DNA of 59,520 nt. It comes from Staphylococcus marylandisciuri (GTDB taxonomy: Bacteria; Bacillota; Bacilli; Staphylococcales; Staphylococcaceae). Of the stretch, positions 8,810-18,227 are shown in pieces (within the stretch, counting starts at the first letter, position 1; each line of letters starts with the position of its first letter). The stretch lies in contig NZ_JAOPKZ010000017.1 of the NCBI RefSeq assembly GCF_025519785.1, positions 1 to 59,520 of the forward strand, given 5' to 3'. Under the pieces are notes generated by a model. That model was not told where the DNA came from and did not search any database. It worked only from the letters and a program-made list of their open reading frames with translations. The position numbers were made by a program, and so were the translations under genes.

Positions 8810-9734
8810 TTAACATTTTATCCTTGAGGTCATCGATCATCTGATTAGCAGATAACACACCACCTGAAGTGTTCCAAACTCCGTCATCCACTTTATATAC
8901 GTGACCTTTCTTATAAGCATTTAATTTCTTGAATTCAGGATCGTTGGTCCAATCTTTTTCAAGTTGAGTGACTTTCTTATCTCCATCTTGGAAAGTGAAG
9001 TAGAAGAGATAATCGCCATCCATAGCTTTAATACGTTCTTTAGAAAGTCCTTTTTCTACGAAATCATCTTTATCTTGACCTTTAGGTCGCTTGATACCAA
9101 GTTCGTTTAAAACAATACCTGTAAATGTTTTTTGATGATAAATACGCACGTCACCAGGCATGAAACGAACGATAGACACCGCGTCATTCTTCTTATCGCC
9201 AAGTTCTTTTTTCACTTTATTCACGTGGTTGTCATAATCTTTAAGCACTTGCTTACCTTTGTCCTCTTTGTTTAACGCTTTCGCATAGAGTTTGAAGTTC
9301 TCTTTCCAGTCACCGCGGAGTTCTTTAGAGAATACCGTAGGTGCTATCTTAGATAACTTTTTGTACTGTGCTTCTTGTCTGAATTTGTTACCGATGATGA
9401 GATCAGGCTTCAATTTAGCGATCTTCTCTAAATCTAGATCACTTTCGCCACCTACTGGCTTGATGCCTTTATATTTATCCTTCAAGTGGGAATACCAAGG
9501 ATTACCTTCATAAGAGTTCGCAGCGCCGACGGGTTTCACACCCATTGCAACTGCTGCTTCAGTCCCTTCATTCGTAAGCACTACAACACGTTTCGGATGC
9601 TTAGGCACTTTCGTAGTCCCCATAGCGTGCTTAATCTCACGCGTATTCTTATCTGAAGACTTACTATCGTTGCCACCGCCACACGCAGCTAGCATGAGTA
9701 CGAGAATCAATAATATTGGAAATAACTTTTTCAT
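8799..9734 (-). CDS. htsA: Ferric staphyloferrin A binding lipoprotein
   Basis: This is a 311-residue lipoprotein with signal peptide and lipobox LAAC (Cys18). It is a class III periplasmic-binding fold of the FecB/BtuF type, with PKRVVVLTNEGTEAAVAMGVKP near residue 47 and KLKPDLIIGNKFRQEAQYKKL near 108. The C-terminal lobe contains the basic patches expected for binding an anionic citrate siderophore. It is 96 bp downstream of sfaC, and a Fur-like box lies in that gap, so it may be transcribed both from the long operon and from its own promoter. The substrate is assigned from the adjacent staphyloferrin A genes. Confidence 0.88.
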   Translation of the reverse strand: MKKLFPILLILVLMLAACGGGNDSKSSDKNTREIKHAMGTTKVPKHPKRVVVLTNEGTEAAVAMGVKPVGAANSYEGNPWYSHLKDKYKGIKPVGGESDLDLEKIAKLKPDLIIGNKFRQEAQYKKLSKIAPTVFSKELRGDWKENFKLYAKALNKEDKGKQVLKDYDNHVNKVKKELGDKKNDAVSIVRFMPGDVRIYHQKTFTGIVLNELGIKRPKGQDKDDFVEKGLSKERIKAMDGDYLFYFTFQDGDKKVTQLEKDWTNDPEFKKLNAYKKGHVYKVDDGVWNTSGGVLSANQMIDDLKDKMLNEK

Positions 9735-9780
9735 TAAGTCTCCCTCTTTCTATGTATAAATATTTAAACACAATTCAGAT

Positions 9781-9799
9781 GATATTCATTCTCAATTAT
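9781..9799 (-). promoter_or_regulatory. Fur-like box upstream of htsA
   Basis: GATATTCATTCTCAATTAT on the plus strand is an imperfect inverted repeat. Read on the minus strand it matches the 19-bp Fur consensus at about 12 positions. It lies 47 bp before the htsA start in the sfaC-htsA gap and would give iron control of the hts genes. Confidence 0.55.
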
Positions 9800-9830
9800 A
9801 GCTAACTGATAACTGTTGTCAACTGGTAAT

Positions 9831-11063
9831 CTAAATATATTTTACAATAGGTAAATCGTGTGAAAGAAATTGTAAATGACTAATATCATAGCTGTAACTA
9901 CCAGCGTACTTAAAGACTATCCAATCACCCGTGGCTAAGCTATCAACGACATAAGGTGGACCAAAAACGTCATTAGGAGTACACAATTTGCCTGCTAGAG
10001 TTACTTCTTGATTTCGAATCTCTTTCTGACGCGTCGAATATTTAACTCTTTCTGATAATTGCTCAGTTTGATCAGAACTCATTTTTTCGACCTCTACTTG
10101 ATGAGAAGCACCCGCTTGCTTAGAACGACTTGAAGCGCTAGGCGTTGTCATTTCGCGTTCAACAATCTCTAATGGATGGTTATGGTACCACGCTTTAGGA
10201 AATCTGAAATGGTTCGTTCCACCATTTAATAAAGCAAACGTTTGGTTATGCATCGTCTTGATATCATAGACCGCAGCCGCATAATAGCCTACTGGAGCCG
10301 TAATAAAGCGGCCCAACTCAAATGTTAAACGCGGAAACGCTTTGATTTCATTAGCAAAGTCATCAAAGTCAAACACGCTTTCACCAGCGTAATCAATACC
10401 TATGCCCCCGCCTACATTGATTGCGTAGTCTCCGGGCAGTCTAGATTCGAAATTATGCGTAAATTGAATTGCTTTTTCTATAAAACTGACGTGAGCTGAG
10501 ACGTCTAAATTATTGCTCATTGAGTGAAAGTGGAATCCAACTAACGTCAGTTGACCTATGCTATCACAGAGTTGGAAAGCTTCATCTAAATCTTCTTCTG
10601 GCAAGCCAAATTGAGTTGGCACTCCTGCCATTTTCAACTTAGCTGTCGACTTGATATCGCTTAAATTAATTCGTAACATCACTTCAATGTGTCGCTCTGT
10701 ATTATCAAGTAATTCGGCCAAGCTATCTAATTCAAATAAACTTTCTACTTGGATGGATTGAACACCGTTGTCTAAAGCATATGATAGGTTGCGCTTTGTT
10801 TTGACCGGCCCTCCATAGATAATGGTAGCGTCTTTAGAGACGGATCTAACTTTTTGAATCTCGCCCGGCGAAGCCACTTCAAACCCTGCTACATAAGGTG
10901 CTAGTGTGGCTATTATTCTCTCATCTGAATTCGCTTTTACCGCATAGAATAGTCGGTGTTCTGTAACCGAGGTAAGCCACTTAATTCTGCGTTCAAGCGC
11001 AGTTAAATCGTATATATAATAATCCTGATTACAATCTTCTAGTTCCGCTTTAATTCTATCCAT
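9831..11063 (-). CDS. sfaC: PLP-dependent racemase/decarboxylase-fold enzyme of staphyloferrin A synthesis
   Basis: This 410-residue enzyme has the fold-type III (alanine racemase/diaminopimelate decarboxylase) architecture. Lys43 in LFYAVKAN is the PLP lysine; GGGIGIDY binds the cofactor phosphate; LCTPNDVF and the final SYSYD complete the active site. In S. aureus the equivalent SfaC is proposed to supply D-ornithine for staphyloferrin A. A hydrophilic insert of about 45 residues (roughly 300-345, rich in Ser, Gln, Glu and Lys) precedes the LCTPNDVF motif and looks unlike the rest of the protein. It overlaps sfaA by 8 bp. The motif set resembles decarboxylases as much as racemases, so the reaction is inferred. 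Confidence 0.75.
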   Translation of the reverse strand: MDRIKAELEDCNQDYYIYDLTALERRIKWLTSVTEHRLFYAVKANSDERIIATLAPYVAGFEVASPGEIQKVRSVSKDATIIYGGPVKTKRNLSYALDNGVQSIQVESLFELDSLAELLDNTERHIEVMLRINLSDIKSTAKLKMAGVPTQFGLPEEDLDEAFQLCDSIGQLTLVGFHFHSMSNNLDVSAHVSFIEKAIQFTHNFESRLPGDYAINVGGGIGIDYAGESVFDFDDFANEIKAFPRLTFELGRFITAPVGYYAAAVYDIKTMHNQTFALLNGGTNHFRFPKAWYHNHPLEIVEREMTTPSASSRSKQAGASHQVEVEKMSSDQTEQLSERVKYSTRQKEIRNQEVTLAGKLCTPNDVFGPPYVVDSLATGDWIVFKYAGSYSYDISHLQFLSHDLPIVKYI

Positions 11064-12219
11064 ACTGCTCCTCCTTCTTCACCATTAAGCTCACACAAGC
11101 CGCTACGAGTAATAAGCCTAAACTCATCACAATGTACATGCTATTCAATCCTAAATGTTCAAAAATAAAGCTCAACAATATGCCACCTAGTGGAATAAAT
11201 CCTTTATCCATCATAGAGATGGATAGCACAGAGCCTCGATATTTAGGTTCGACCATTTTCTGAACTAGAATACGATTGGTTGTTCTAAACGCTTGAGACC
11301 CAAATCCCATCAAGACGAGTACTACAGCATAGAGATAAGCGTTGTGAATAAACATTAATGGGATGACAGAAATTAAAAATATAACTGACCATAACCTTAA
11401 ACTTCTTAGACTTCCTTGTTGTTTAGAACGCATAAATATGAGCAATACAATGATTGAACCAGCTGCCACCATAGCAGTGAATAGCGAATAAATCATCGTG
11501 TGACGACCGAACTGGGCATCTACAATGCTTGGAAGGACGATCGTATAAGCAAATCCAAAGAGCATTGATAGCACGCTTGATGCCATGAGCATGACGATCA
11601 CAGGTTGTCTCTTTAAATAGGCACCAATCTTGTGTTTCTCTTTTTTCTGCTGATGCACTTCAGGCAACACTCGATTTAACACTATTACACATATGCTTCC
11701 TATCATCGGCAGAGCTAGTACGATGTGTGAACTAATCGTGCCTAGCAGTAACCCTCCAATAAACGGTCCAATTAGCCGTGATACATTTAATATGAGCGCG
11801 TTTAAACTGATCGCTTTGTGTAACTTCTCTTCAGTAACAAAGCTGGGAATCAACGCATTTCTCTGTATCGTATCAATAGCTTGGAAGAACGACCGTGCCA
11901 TGATAACAGCAAGGATGACATAAATGTTCCATTGTTGCCAGAATGCACCAACGATACATAACGTTAGCAGCATGTTAAAACTATGAATGATATACATTAA
12001 TTTCGTCGAGCGCACGCTATCAATTAATTTGCCTATGATGAACGCAAACGCTAACTGAGGTATCAACCGAGCAAAATTGACATAAGCGATGTAAATTGCA
12101 CTATCCGTCAGTTGCAAAGTAATCCAGTTTAAAGCGATGATATCGATCCAGTCAATTGTACGCGCTATACACTGAGAAACTATAAATCTACTATAGGCGT
12201 TAAACTTGAACATGGTCAT
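11056..12219 (-). CDS. sfaA: MFS exporter, probable staphyloferrin A efflux pump
   Basis: This 387-residue major facilitator has twelve hydrophobic helices and belongs to the EntS/TetA-like drug and siderophore efflux group. AFIIGKLIDSVRSTKLMY contains the loop 2-3 motif, and the central loop carries HQQKKEKHK. It overlaps both neighbours (20 bp with the synthetase gene upstream, 8 bp with sfaC downstream), so it is clearly part of the siderophore operon. In S. aureus SfaA secretes staphyloferrin A. The role is inferred from context; the MFS family is certain. Confidence 0.82.
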   Translation of the reverse strand: MTMFKFNAYSRFIVSQCIARTIDWIDIIALNWITLQLTDSAIYIAYVNFARLIPQLAFAFIIGKLIDSVRSTKLMYIIHSFNMLLTLCIVGAFWQQWNIYVILAVIMARSFFQAIDTIQRNALIPSFVTEEKLHKAISLNALILNVSRLIGPFIGGLLLGTISSHIVLALPMIGSICVIVLNRVLPEVHQQKKEKHKIGAYLKRQPVIVMLMASSVLSMLFGFAYTIVLPSIVDAQFGRHTMIYSLFTAMVAAGSIIVLLIFMRSKQQGSLRSLRLWSVIFLISVIPLMFIHNAYLYAVVLVLMGFGSQAFRTTNRILVQKMVEPKYRGSVLSISMMDKGFIPLGGILLSFIFEHLGLNSMYIVMSLGLLLVAACVSLMVKKEEQYG

Positions 12220-13885
12220 ATGTCACTAAAGGATTTGATTTCTGAACATAAATATCTCCTGAAGCTGGAGAAATTCGCATCGTCAGTAACGCCTTCTCAT
12301 TAATTGTCTCAGTGTAAAAAGCATTCATGTCAGGTTGGACATGAGGAAGGTTTTGCAGACGTAATTGGTTGAATACGGTCTGGAAAGTTTGGTTAATCCA
12401 CTGCCATAAATCACTTTCTTCACATCCATAATCTTCACTAAAGTGAGCAACTAACGTCTCCAAGTGATTGCTAATCAACGTATTTTGTACTTTTTCATAC
12501 ATCTGTTCTGTGGTCGCATTAGTCAACGCTTGAGTTAATTCAACCCATCTAGGAATACGCGTCGTATCGATTCTTAACCCTCCGAAATCTCTAACGTGTA
12601 GCCGACTCGGCATGCCGTGTTTAAATTCGAAAGACATGTTTTGAAGATGTGCTTCAAGTCCTATACCATACTTAGACATTAAAGTTACAGCAGTTTCAAT
12701 CAGTATGGAGGCATACTGTTTAAACCACTCCATTGGCGTCGCAATACTTTCTGCACTAGAGATCAGATCTTGATAAACCTTGATACCTAATTCATTGTAT
12801 TCAAACAAGCATGTCGCGGCGAACAATGACGCGTCGGCTGCTAAGTATTGCGCATTGTTTTCACGTAGAATGAACGATAAATTCCGCTGCTTCTCCTCAA
12901 GCGGATGACAATACGTCATACCGCCAAACTCTAGGACGGGTAAACTGATTTCTTGCAGTCGTTCATCATGCTGATAGATATATTTAAAGTATTCGCCGAT
13001 ATATTTAGAATTAATAATGCTGTTATTACTAATTGAACGAATCGTAGAGGTCATCTGAGAATTAACAGGTAATTTCATCATAGGTGTAACACCATCTATA
13101 GGACAAACTGTTCTGAAGGAAGAAGTGCTTTTAACTAAACCTCCTCGATGAGACAGTAGAATGATACGCTTACTAGCAATTTCTTCGGCATAAACACGCG
13201 AAATAACGTGTTTGAATTGATAAGGATGTACGGGAATCAGATGATAGCCTACCGGTATTTCGCCTTTATACCCACTAAATTGAGCTAAAATATTTAATTC
13301 TTCCGCTTCTAAATTGTTATACAGCAGCCCTTCTTTCACAAGTACCCAATTGAGTTTAAAGGCCTGATTGTACTCTGGTGAATACTGCATTACTTCATCA
13401 AAGGTTAGTCCTAATTTAGTCTTCGCACACGGGTGAATGTTATGTCCTTGAACCACATACTGTTCCCCATGCAGGAGAGGGTGGTCACTCTTCGGCATAT
13501 GCGCACAATAGATCAGACTAAGCGCTTGATTGATGAGATGGTTCTCAATTTCTATTTTCAGCTGACCGTAGTCATACACACCTTGGCTGTGAAGAGCTAA
13601 CCAGTCAATCAGCTCAAGCGGATCCATCATCGTTTTCTTCATATTATTCTCATACAAGTGAACGAGCGGTTGAGCTTGACGGTACATGATACAAGTGTCG
13701 TCTGAAAGATACAGTTTCTTCGTGTCGTGAGATTCCTCAACCCATTGAATAGGAGACGTTACTTCATCATATAAGCAATTAATTAGTTTAGTAAAAGTAA
13801 TTTCAATACTCTGTTCAATAGATTGCTCTACATAGGTGCGATTAAATCTAGAGGAATGTCTCAATACTTCGTTCATCCAGCTCAT
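12200..13885 (-). CDS. sfaB: NRPS-independent siderophore synthetase (IucA/IucC family)
   Basis: This 561-residue NIS synthetase activates a citrate carboxylate with ATP and joins it to an amine. Family marks are GHNIHPCAKTKLGL near residue 147 (ATP/citrate loop), the SSFRTVCPIDG-MMKLPV segment near 255, and the C-terminal EAHLQNMSF and VRDFGGLRID motifs. It overlaps sfaA by 20 bp and the upstream synthetase by 1 bp. Staphyloferrin A needs two such enzymes for its two amide bonds. I assign SfaB to this one by position next to sfaA and sfaC; the sfaB/sfaD names could be swapped. Confidence 0.75.
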   Translation of the reverse strand: MSWMNEVLRHSSRFNRTYVEQSIEQSIEITFTKLINCLYDEVTSPIQWVEESHDTKKLYLSDDTCIMYRQAQPLVHLYENNMKKTMMDPLELIDWLALHSQGVYDYGQLKIEIENHLINQALSLIYCAHMPKSDHPLLHGEQYVVQGHNIHPCAKTKLGLTFDEVMQYSPEYNQAFKLNWVLVKEGLLYNNLEAEELNILAQFSGYKGEIPVGYHLIPVHPYQFKHVISRVYAEEIASKRIILLSHRGGLVKSTSSFRTVCPIDGVTPMMKLPVNSQMTSTIRSISNNSIINSKYIGEYFKYIYQHDERLQEISLPVLEFGGMTYCHPLEEKQRNLSFILRENNAQYLAADASLFAATCLFEYNELGIKVYQDLISSAESIATPMEWFKQYASILIETAVTLMSKYGIGLEAHLQNMSFEFKHGMPSRLHVRDFGGLRIDTTRIPRWVELTQALTNATTEQMYEKVQNTLISNHLETLVAHFSEDYGCEESDLWQWINQTFQTVFNQLRLQNLPHVQPDMNAFYTETINEKALLTMRISPASGDIYVQKSNPLVTYDHVQV

Positions 13886-15453
13886 TACGCTTGACCTCCT
13901 TTGCCATAAAGCGGGTTATCAACTACAGTGTGCTGATAGTCATAACCATCTTCATAAATGCGCATTTTAAGTAAAGACTTGATTCTAAAGTGAGGTTGTT
14001 GCAACACATCAATCTCGGGTTGAAGTTGCTCATTATATCGTCTAATCATGTCCGCTATAAGTTGATGACATTGCGATGCAGGATAGTTGTATTCTGCTAA
14101 GACATGAATGAGTTGGAATAGATGATTGTAAAGCACAGAATGTGTGAAAACAGCTAATAATTCTTCAAATTCTGTAGTTAGTAAGCCTGTTGAAGCGTCG
14201 ATTTCACAGTCTCTGTCAAACAAGCGAACGCCACCAAAGTCTCTGATGTAAATGGCTTGCGGTTTCCCATTCTTGATGACCACTGTACTATTTTGCATAT
14301 GAGCTTCTAAACTGATGTGTTCTTCTAGCATTAGCTTATACGTCGCTTCTAATAGTATTTCGCTATACCGTTTCATAAATTGTGTAGCTGCTTCATGGAA
14401 CTCAAGTTGTTCGCAAGTCATCAGTTGTTCGATGCACTCAATGACAATGGGTTTATCCGTGATGAAACTCTTCGTAATTAAGCTCGCACAGACGACGTTA
14501 TGAACATCTGGGGTGGATGGAATCGTCTCTCGTATTAAATAGCTACACTTATTTGCATTCTGTGGATCAATATTTAAGTGCGCACCAGCGAGGTCTTTCT
14601 GAATATAGCTATGATGATAAGTGCTGTGATTATAAATACGGCTAACTTCTTTACTCAAGACCACTCCATTGTTGATGGAAGCGGGTGAAACATTCCGAAC
14701 AGCACTCGTCGCTTGCACATTTATTGCTGTCTTAATAATCGAATCTAATGACGGAATATCAAGTGTTCTAAATGAAAGTAAAGGATTAGCAGCAATCGCT
14801 AAATCATAGAGAGGGATCAATTGATTGCTATCAAATAGCTGGGAATATTGAGCACGCATATAATGTTTAAGCTGCCACTCGTGAATAAATAAGATGTCAT
14901 AGTTATCCATCTCAATATGGTGTTGACGGCAATAATCTGTAACATGGTGATAGAACTGAGTAAATTTCTCAGAACGCTGAGTACCCATTACCGTCACTAA
15001 TGACTTGTCACAAAGAACTGGAATCACGTGAGCAGTGTTTCTAAACTCTGGGGCATAATTTAATACATCTTGATGTGTGAAACCGAGCTTCGTCTTAGTC
15101 ATGGGGTGAAAAGGATGACCTTGCGTCACGCTTTGTTCAAAGAAAACATCTGTAAGATTTTCTTTCTCTACAAAGTCAAATATATGTTCATATTTGTGAC
15201 CGTAATTATCTTGATCCCTATGATATTGCAAGTAACTCAAAGTGAGGTTTCTAATTGAATCTTCAATTTCACCTTGCAAGCGTTCGTCACGCGCAATCAA
15301 TGTTTCATCGATATTTTCAAACACAGCAAGCTGCTTTACACGTCGATTAACTTCATGATGTGCTTGTCGATAACATTGCTGAACTTCATTTGAGGTCAAA
15401 TCTTGAAAATGGCTATGTATCTCTTCTATATCTTTACTTACTACCTTTTCCAA
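13885..15453 (-). CDS. sfaD: NRPS-independent siderophore synthetase (IucA/IucC family)
   Basis: This 522-residue NIS synthetase is the first gene of the operon. It shows GHPFHPMTKTKLGF near residue 112, LSFRTLDIPSLDSIIKTAINVQATSAVRN near 235, and EAHMQNSTVV with IRDFGGVRLF near 395. It would catalyse one of the two citrate-ornithine condensations. In S. aureus sfaD is transcribed away from sfaABC; here the gene points the same way and overlaps the next synthetase by 1 bp, making one unit. A strong Fur box lies 33 bp upstream of its ATG. The family is certain; the sfaD name is tentative. Confidence 0.75.
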   Translation of the reverse strand: MEKVVSKDIEEIHSHFQDLTSNEVQQCYRQAHHEVNRRVKQLAVFENIDETLIARDERLQGEIEDSIRNLTLSYLQYHRDQDNYGHKYEHIFDFVEKENLTDVFFEQSVTQGHPFHPMTKTKLGFTHQDVLNYAPEFRNTAHVIPVLCDKSLVTVMGTQRSEKFTQFYHHVTDYCRQHHIEMDNYDILFIHEWQLKHYMRAQYSQLFDSNQLIPLYDLAIAANPLLSFRTLDIPSLDSIIKTAINVQATSAVRNVSPASINNGVVLSKEVSRIYNHSTYHHSYIQKDLAGAHLNIDPQNANKCSYLIRETIPSTPDVHNVVCASLITKSFITDKPIVIECIEQLMTCEQLEFHEAATQFMKRYSEILLEATYKLMLEEHISLEAHMQNSTVVIKNGKPQAIYIRDFGGVRLFDRDCEIDASTGLLTTEFEELLAVFTHSVLYNHLFQLIHVLAEYNYPASQCHQLIADMIRRYNEQLQPEIDVLQQPHFRIKSLLKMRIYEDGYDYQHTVVDNPLYGKGGQA

Positions 15454-15485
15454 AAAATCACTTTCCTTTAATTTTTTATTAATAT

Positions 15486-15504
15486 GATAATGAGAATCAT
15501 TTTC
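15486..15504 (-). promoter_or_regulatory. Fur box of the sfa-hts operon
   Basis: GATAATGAGAATCATTTTC matches the 19-bp Fur consensus at 17 positions. It sits just upstream of the first sfa gene, where repression in iron-rich conditions is expected from the S. aureus sfa locus. Confidence 0.85.
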
Positions 15505-15589
15505 GATTATAAATTAAATGTGAAGTTTGTCAATGAAGATTTATAAAGATGAGATTTTTTATAAAGAATTAATTTCCGCTATAAATTAC

Positions 15590-15800
15590 GTCAGTCCTCC
15601 TTCTCAAACGACCGCTAAATACCTAAGACCTTATGAAGACCGCCCGGTTGCAGCAACCACCCTTTCATAATCCTAACCGCATACTTCCTTATCTGTAGAC
15701 CAGTAGTCTTCCTATTCCTTTAACTATGGACCCGCCATGAGCTCTTCGGCCACCAATTGAGCTCATCCTTTCGTAAAGTCTTTAGGTCCAAATTAGTTAA
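15590..15800. ncRNA. Candidate structured RNA between sfaD and the next lipoprotein
   Basis: A long helix is closed by 15621-15638 (ACCTAAGACCTTATGAAG) pairing with 15768-15787, with one bulge, one mismatch and one G-U. It encloses hairpins GGTTG-CAG-CAACC and ATGAGCTC...GAGCTCAT. The base composition is less AT-rich than its flanks and no coding frame is convincing. TTTATA and TATAAA 16 bp apart just upstream suggest plus-strand transcription, but no clear terminator follows. I do not recognise an RNA family. Confidence 0.4.
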
Positions 15801-15866
15801 CAGCAAACATAGCTATATAGTAACGCTCAGCTTCTAAAAACACTTTGTAAATATACAGAATCAGTG

Positions 15867-15898
15867 TACACTAAGAATATAAAAATTTTATTAGTGTA
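15867..15898. promoter_or_regulatory. Inverted repeat upstream of the glycoside hydrolase-like lipoprotein
   Basis: TACACTAA and TTAGTGTA form an 8-bp inverted repeat around an AT-rich centre, about 50 bp before the start codon. It could be an operator or part of the promoter; no regulator can be named. Confidence 0.35.
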
Positions 15899-15944
15899 AA
15901 TGTCATGCTTCTCACACTTATATATTTAAGGGGACGGTTATATT

Positions 15945-17105
15945 ATGAAACGTACACTTACCGCACTGGCTGCTGGACTCTTATTACTCTCAGCCTGTGA
16001 TAATCAAACGGATTCTAAAAAGAATAGTTCAAGCACTGCTTCACAAGATAGTCAAAACTACAAAGTGACATACCCTAAAGATGGGGTAAAAGGTATATAC
16101 GTGGCACCAGGTTCACTACAAGGCAAGAAATTTGACGAACTCATTCATTTTATCAATCATACAGAGTTAAATGCTATGGTTATCGACGTCAAAGATGATA
16201 CCGGAAATATTACGATGGATTTAAACTCAAGTAATAAGTTAATAAAAAAGAACACCTCTGAAACTGTTAAATTAAAAAAACTAATGAAGACATTGAAAGA
16301 TAATCATATTTATTCAATTGCACGCATAGTTACTTTTAAGGATTCGAAGCTCGCTGAAGAACACCCTGAGTGGTCGTTTAAACAGAAGAATGGAGATGTT
16401 TGGCAAAGTGATGGTGGCGATAAATTCATTAATCCTTTTAGTAAAGAGGTGCAGGACTACAATATCGCAGTAGCGAAAGCGGCAGGTCAAGCTGGATTTA
16501 GTGAGGTTCAATTCGATTACGTCCGTTTTCCTGAAGGCTTCGAAAACATGGACGAGCAATTAGACTACACGACTGGGAGCTTTAAAGAGAATGATTCAGA
16601 TCATACAGAACAACGCGTGAAGGCCATCACTGGCTTTTTGAAAAAAGCGCATGAAGAATTACATCAATTAGATGTTAAAACAGGGGCAGATGTATTCGGT
16701 TATTCTGCTACAGTCAAAGAAGCACCGGGTATAGGGCAAAGCTTTCCTAAGATAGCAAGCAACGTGGATATCATTTCATCCATGATTTATCCATCGCACT
16801 GGAGCCCTAATGATTTCGGTTTAGCTCATCCAGACTTAGAACCTTATAAGACGGTAGATAAATATCTTGAAAAGGAAAATGAGGTCTTGAAAAAAGCAGG
16901 CAAACATAAACCCCAATCACGTCCATGGCTTCAAGATTTCACTGCTAGTTATTTAGGTGCAGGCAACTATAAAGAATACGACGCAAAAGCAGTAGAAGAC
17001 CAAATACGCGCATTAAAAGATCATGGTATAAATGAATTTTTACTCTGGGATGCTTCAAATGACTACACTAAAGGTGTAGACTACACGCCTGATAAAAGTA
17101 AATAA
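15945..17105 (+). CDS. Putative glycoside hydrolase lipoprotein (DUF4015-type)
   Basis: This is a 386-residue lipoprotein with lipobox LSAC (Cys18) after a short signal. From about residue 45 it carries a TIM-barrel-like putative glycoside hydrolase domain: GVKGIYVAPGSL, NAMVIDVKDDTGNI, QFDYVRFPEGF, DVFGYSAT, ISSMIYPSHW and INEFLLWDASNDYTKGVDY. The Asp and Glu residues in these strands are candidates for catalysis. Length is normal for this group. It is monocistronic, with AAGGGG before ATG and a strong terminator after the stop. The substrate is unknown; a cell-wall or exopolysaccharide sugar is a guess. Confidence 0.78.
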   Translation: MKRTLTALAAGLLLLSACDNQTDSKKNSSSTASQDSQNYKVTYPKDGVKGIYVAPGSLQGKKFDELIHFINHTELNAMVIDVKDDTGNITMDLNSSNKLIKKNTSETVKLKKLMKTLKDNHIYSIARIVTFKDSKLAEEHPEWSFKQKNGDVWQSDGGDKFINPFSKEVQDYNIAVAKAAGQAGFSEVQFDYVRFPEGFENMDEQLDYTTGSFKENDSDHTEQRVKAITGFLKKAHEELHQLDVKTGADVFGYSATVKEAPGIGQSFPKIASNVDIISSMIYPSHWSPNDFGLAHPDLEPYKTVDKYLEKENEVLKKAGKHKPQSRPWLQDFTASYLGAGNYKEYDAKAVEDQIRALKDHGINEFLLWDASNDYTKGVDYTPDKSK

Positions 17106-17107
17106 TA

Positions 17108-17166
17108 ACAATTAAGACACCCTTCCCACTGAATTTTTAGATTCAAGTAGGAAGGGCGTCTTAATA
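17108..17166 (+). terminator. Intrinsic terminator
   Basis: ATTAAGACACCCTTCCCACT pairs with its near-complement ending GAAGGGCGTCTTAAT at the 3' end of the glycoside hydrolase-like gene. The stem is about 18 bp and may serve both strands. The remaining 90 bp to the PAP2 gene hold nothing else that I can see. Confidence 0.85.
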
Positions 17167-17254
17167 ATCGAATCGACCCCTTACTGTAAGCCATATTAAA
17201 GCGGTAAAGAGCAATTTATAGACGGACAAATGAACTTTATGGCTCACCCTTAAG

Positions 17255-17953
17255 CTATTTCATGTAAAATGTCTTCCCAATTCTCATGATTGGAAAGTCT
17301 TGGTGTAGCAACCATTTGTAACCTTTCACTCCTAAGAGCACCCAAAAGATACCAAACGCACTACCACTAATCACATCTGTTAAGAAGTGGGCGTGGAAGT
17401 AAAATCGACTTAGTATAATGCTCAGCCATGAGCCTAAGACGATTGGCAATGTAACCCCTTTAATGATTGGATTCTTAATCACAGGGAGCAGCACGAGAGA
17501 CACGATCGCGAAGAACACACTACTCGCTACAGCGTGGCCACTAGGGAATGAATAACCTGTATCTTGTACGAGATGTTGGAAAGGGCGAGACCGCTGTATC
17601 ACGTTTTTTTGAACGAAGCCTACTACTCCACCAGATCCTACGACGCCAAGAACCCAAGCGCTGACTACATAGTATTTCTTAACATAGAAGAATGATGACA
17701 TGATACCTACAATGCCTAAGATAGCAGGGATATCAAAGTATTTCGCAAAAATCGTATAATATGTATTTAACTTATCTCCTTTAAAATTCATCTTTGGTCT
17801 CCCATAACGCTGATACCATCTGTCTCGTACCCTTTTATCTAGGTTATGCAATGCTGTTACGCCAGCGCCTAACCCAACTGAGACGCCTATAAATGTAGCG
17901 CCTGTTAACGCAAGTGCTGAAGATGTCACTCCTGATTTAAACTTCCCAAACAT
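17255..17953 (-). CDS. PAP2-superfamily membrane phosphatase
   Basis: This is a 232-residue integral membrane phosphatase with about six helices. All three phosphatase motifs are intact: K-x6-RP in KNVIQRSRPF, PSGH in SFPSGHAVAS, and SR-x5-H-x3-D in SRFYFHAHFLTD. The active-site His residues should face the outer side, as in phosphatidylglycerophosphate or undecaprenyl-pyrophosphate phosphatases. It stands alone. Which lipid phosphate it cleaves cannot be told from sequence. Confidence 0.88.
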   Translation of the reverse strand: MFGKFKSGVTSSALALTGATFIGVSVGLGAGVTALHNLDKRVRDRWYQRYGRPKMNFKGDKLNTYYTIFAKYFDIPAILGIVGIMSSFFYVKKYYVVSAWVLGVVGSGGVVGFVQKNVIQRSRPFQHLVQDTGYSFPSGHAVASSVFFAIVSLVLLPVIKNPIIKGVTLPIVLGSWLSIILSRFYFHAHFLTDVISGSAFGIFWVLLGVKGYKWLLHQDFPIMRIGKTFYMK

Positions 17954-18142
17954 ATTGTGCTCTCCTCTTCAATAATTATCGTCTTACTCTTCAACTAGTC
18001 ACTTTTAAATTTACCGAAAACAATAGAAAATGTATAGTTTAACAGTCCTTTAAATAACATAAAAAGAAAGAGCGAAGCAGCATCGGCGTATAATTCTTAT
18101 TATTTTAACGACAGAAAAGATAGAGCGTTAATTCCTAAAAAA

Positions 18143-18190
18143 ACAGCAGCAAGCTATTTCTAAATGACATTGAACTTACTGCTGTGCTCT
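18143..18190. terminator. Possible terminator hairpin
   Basis: ACAGCAGCAAG and CTTACTGCTGT can pair across a loop of about 25 bases between two leftward genes, just after the 217-residue gene. The T tract is weak. Bases 17954-18142 hold no gene. Confidence 0.45.
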
Positions 18191-18227
18191 ATTTATACAA
18201 CACTTTGTATTAAATGGCCTCGCTTTC

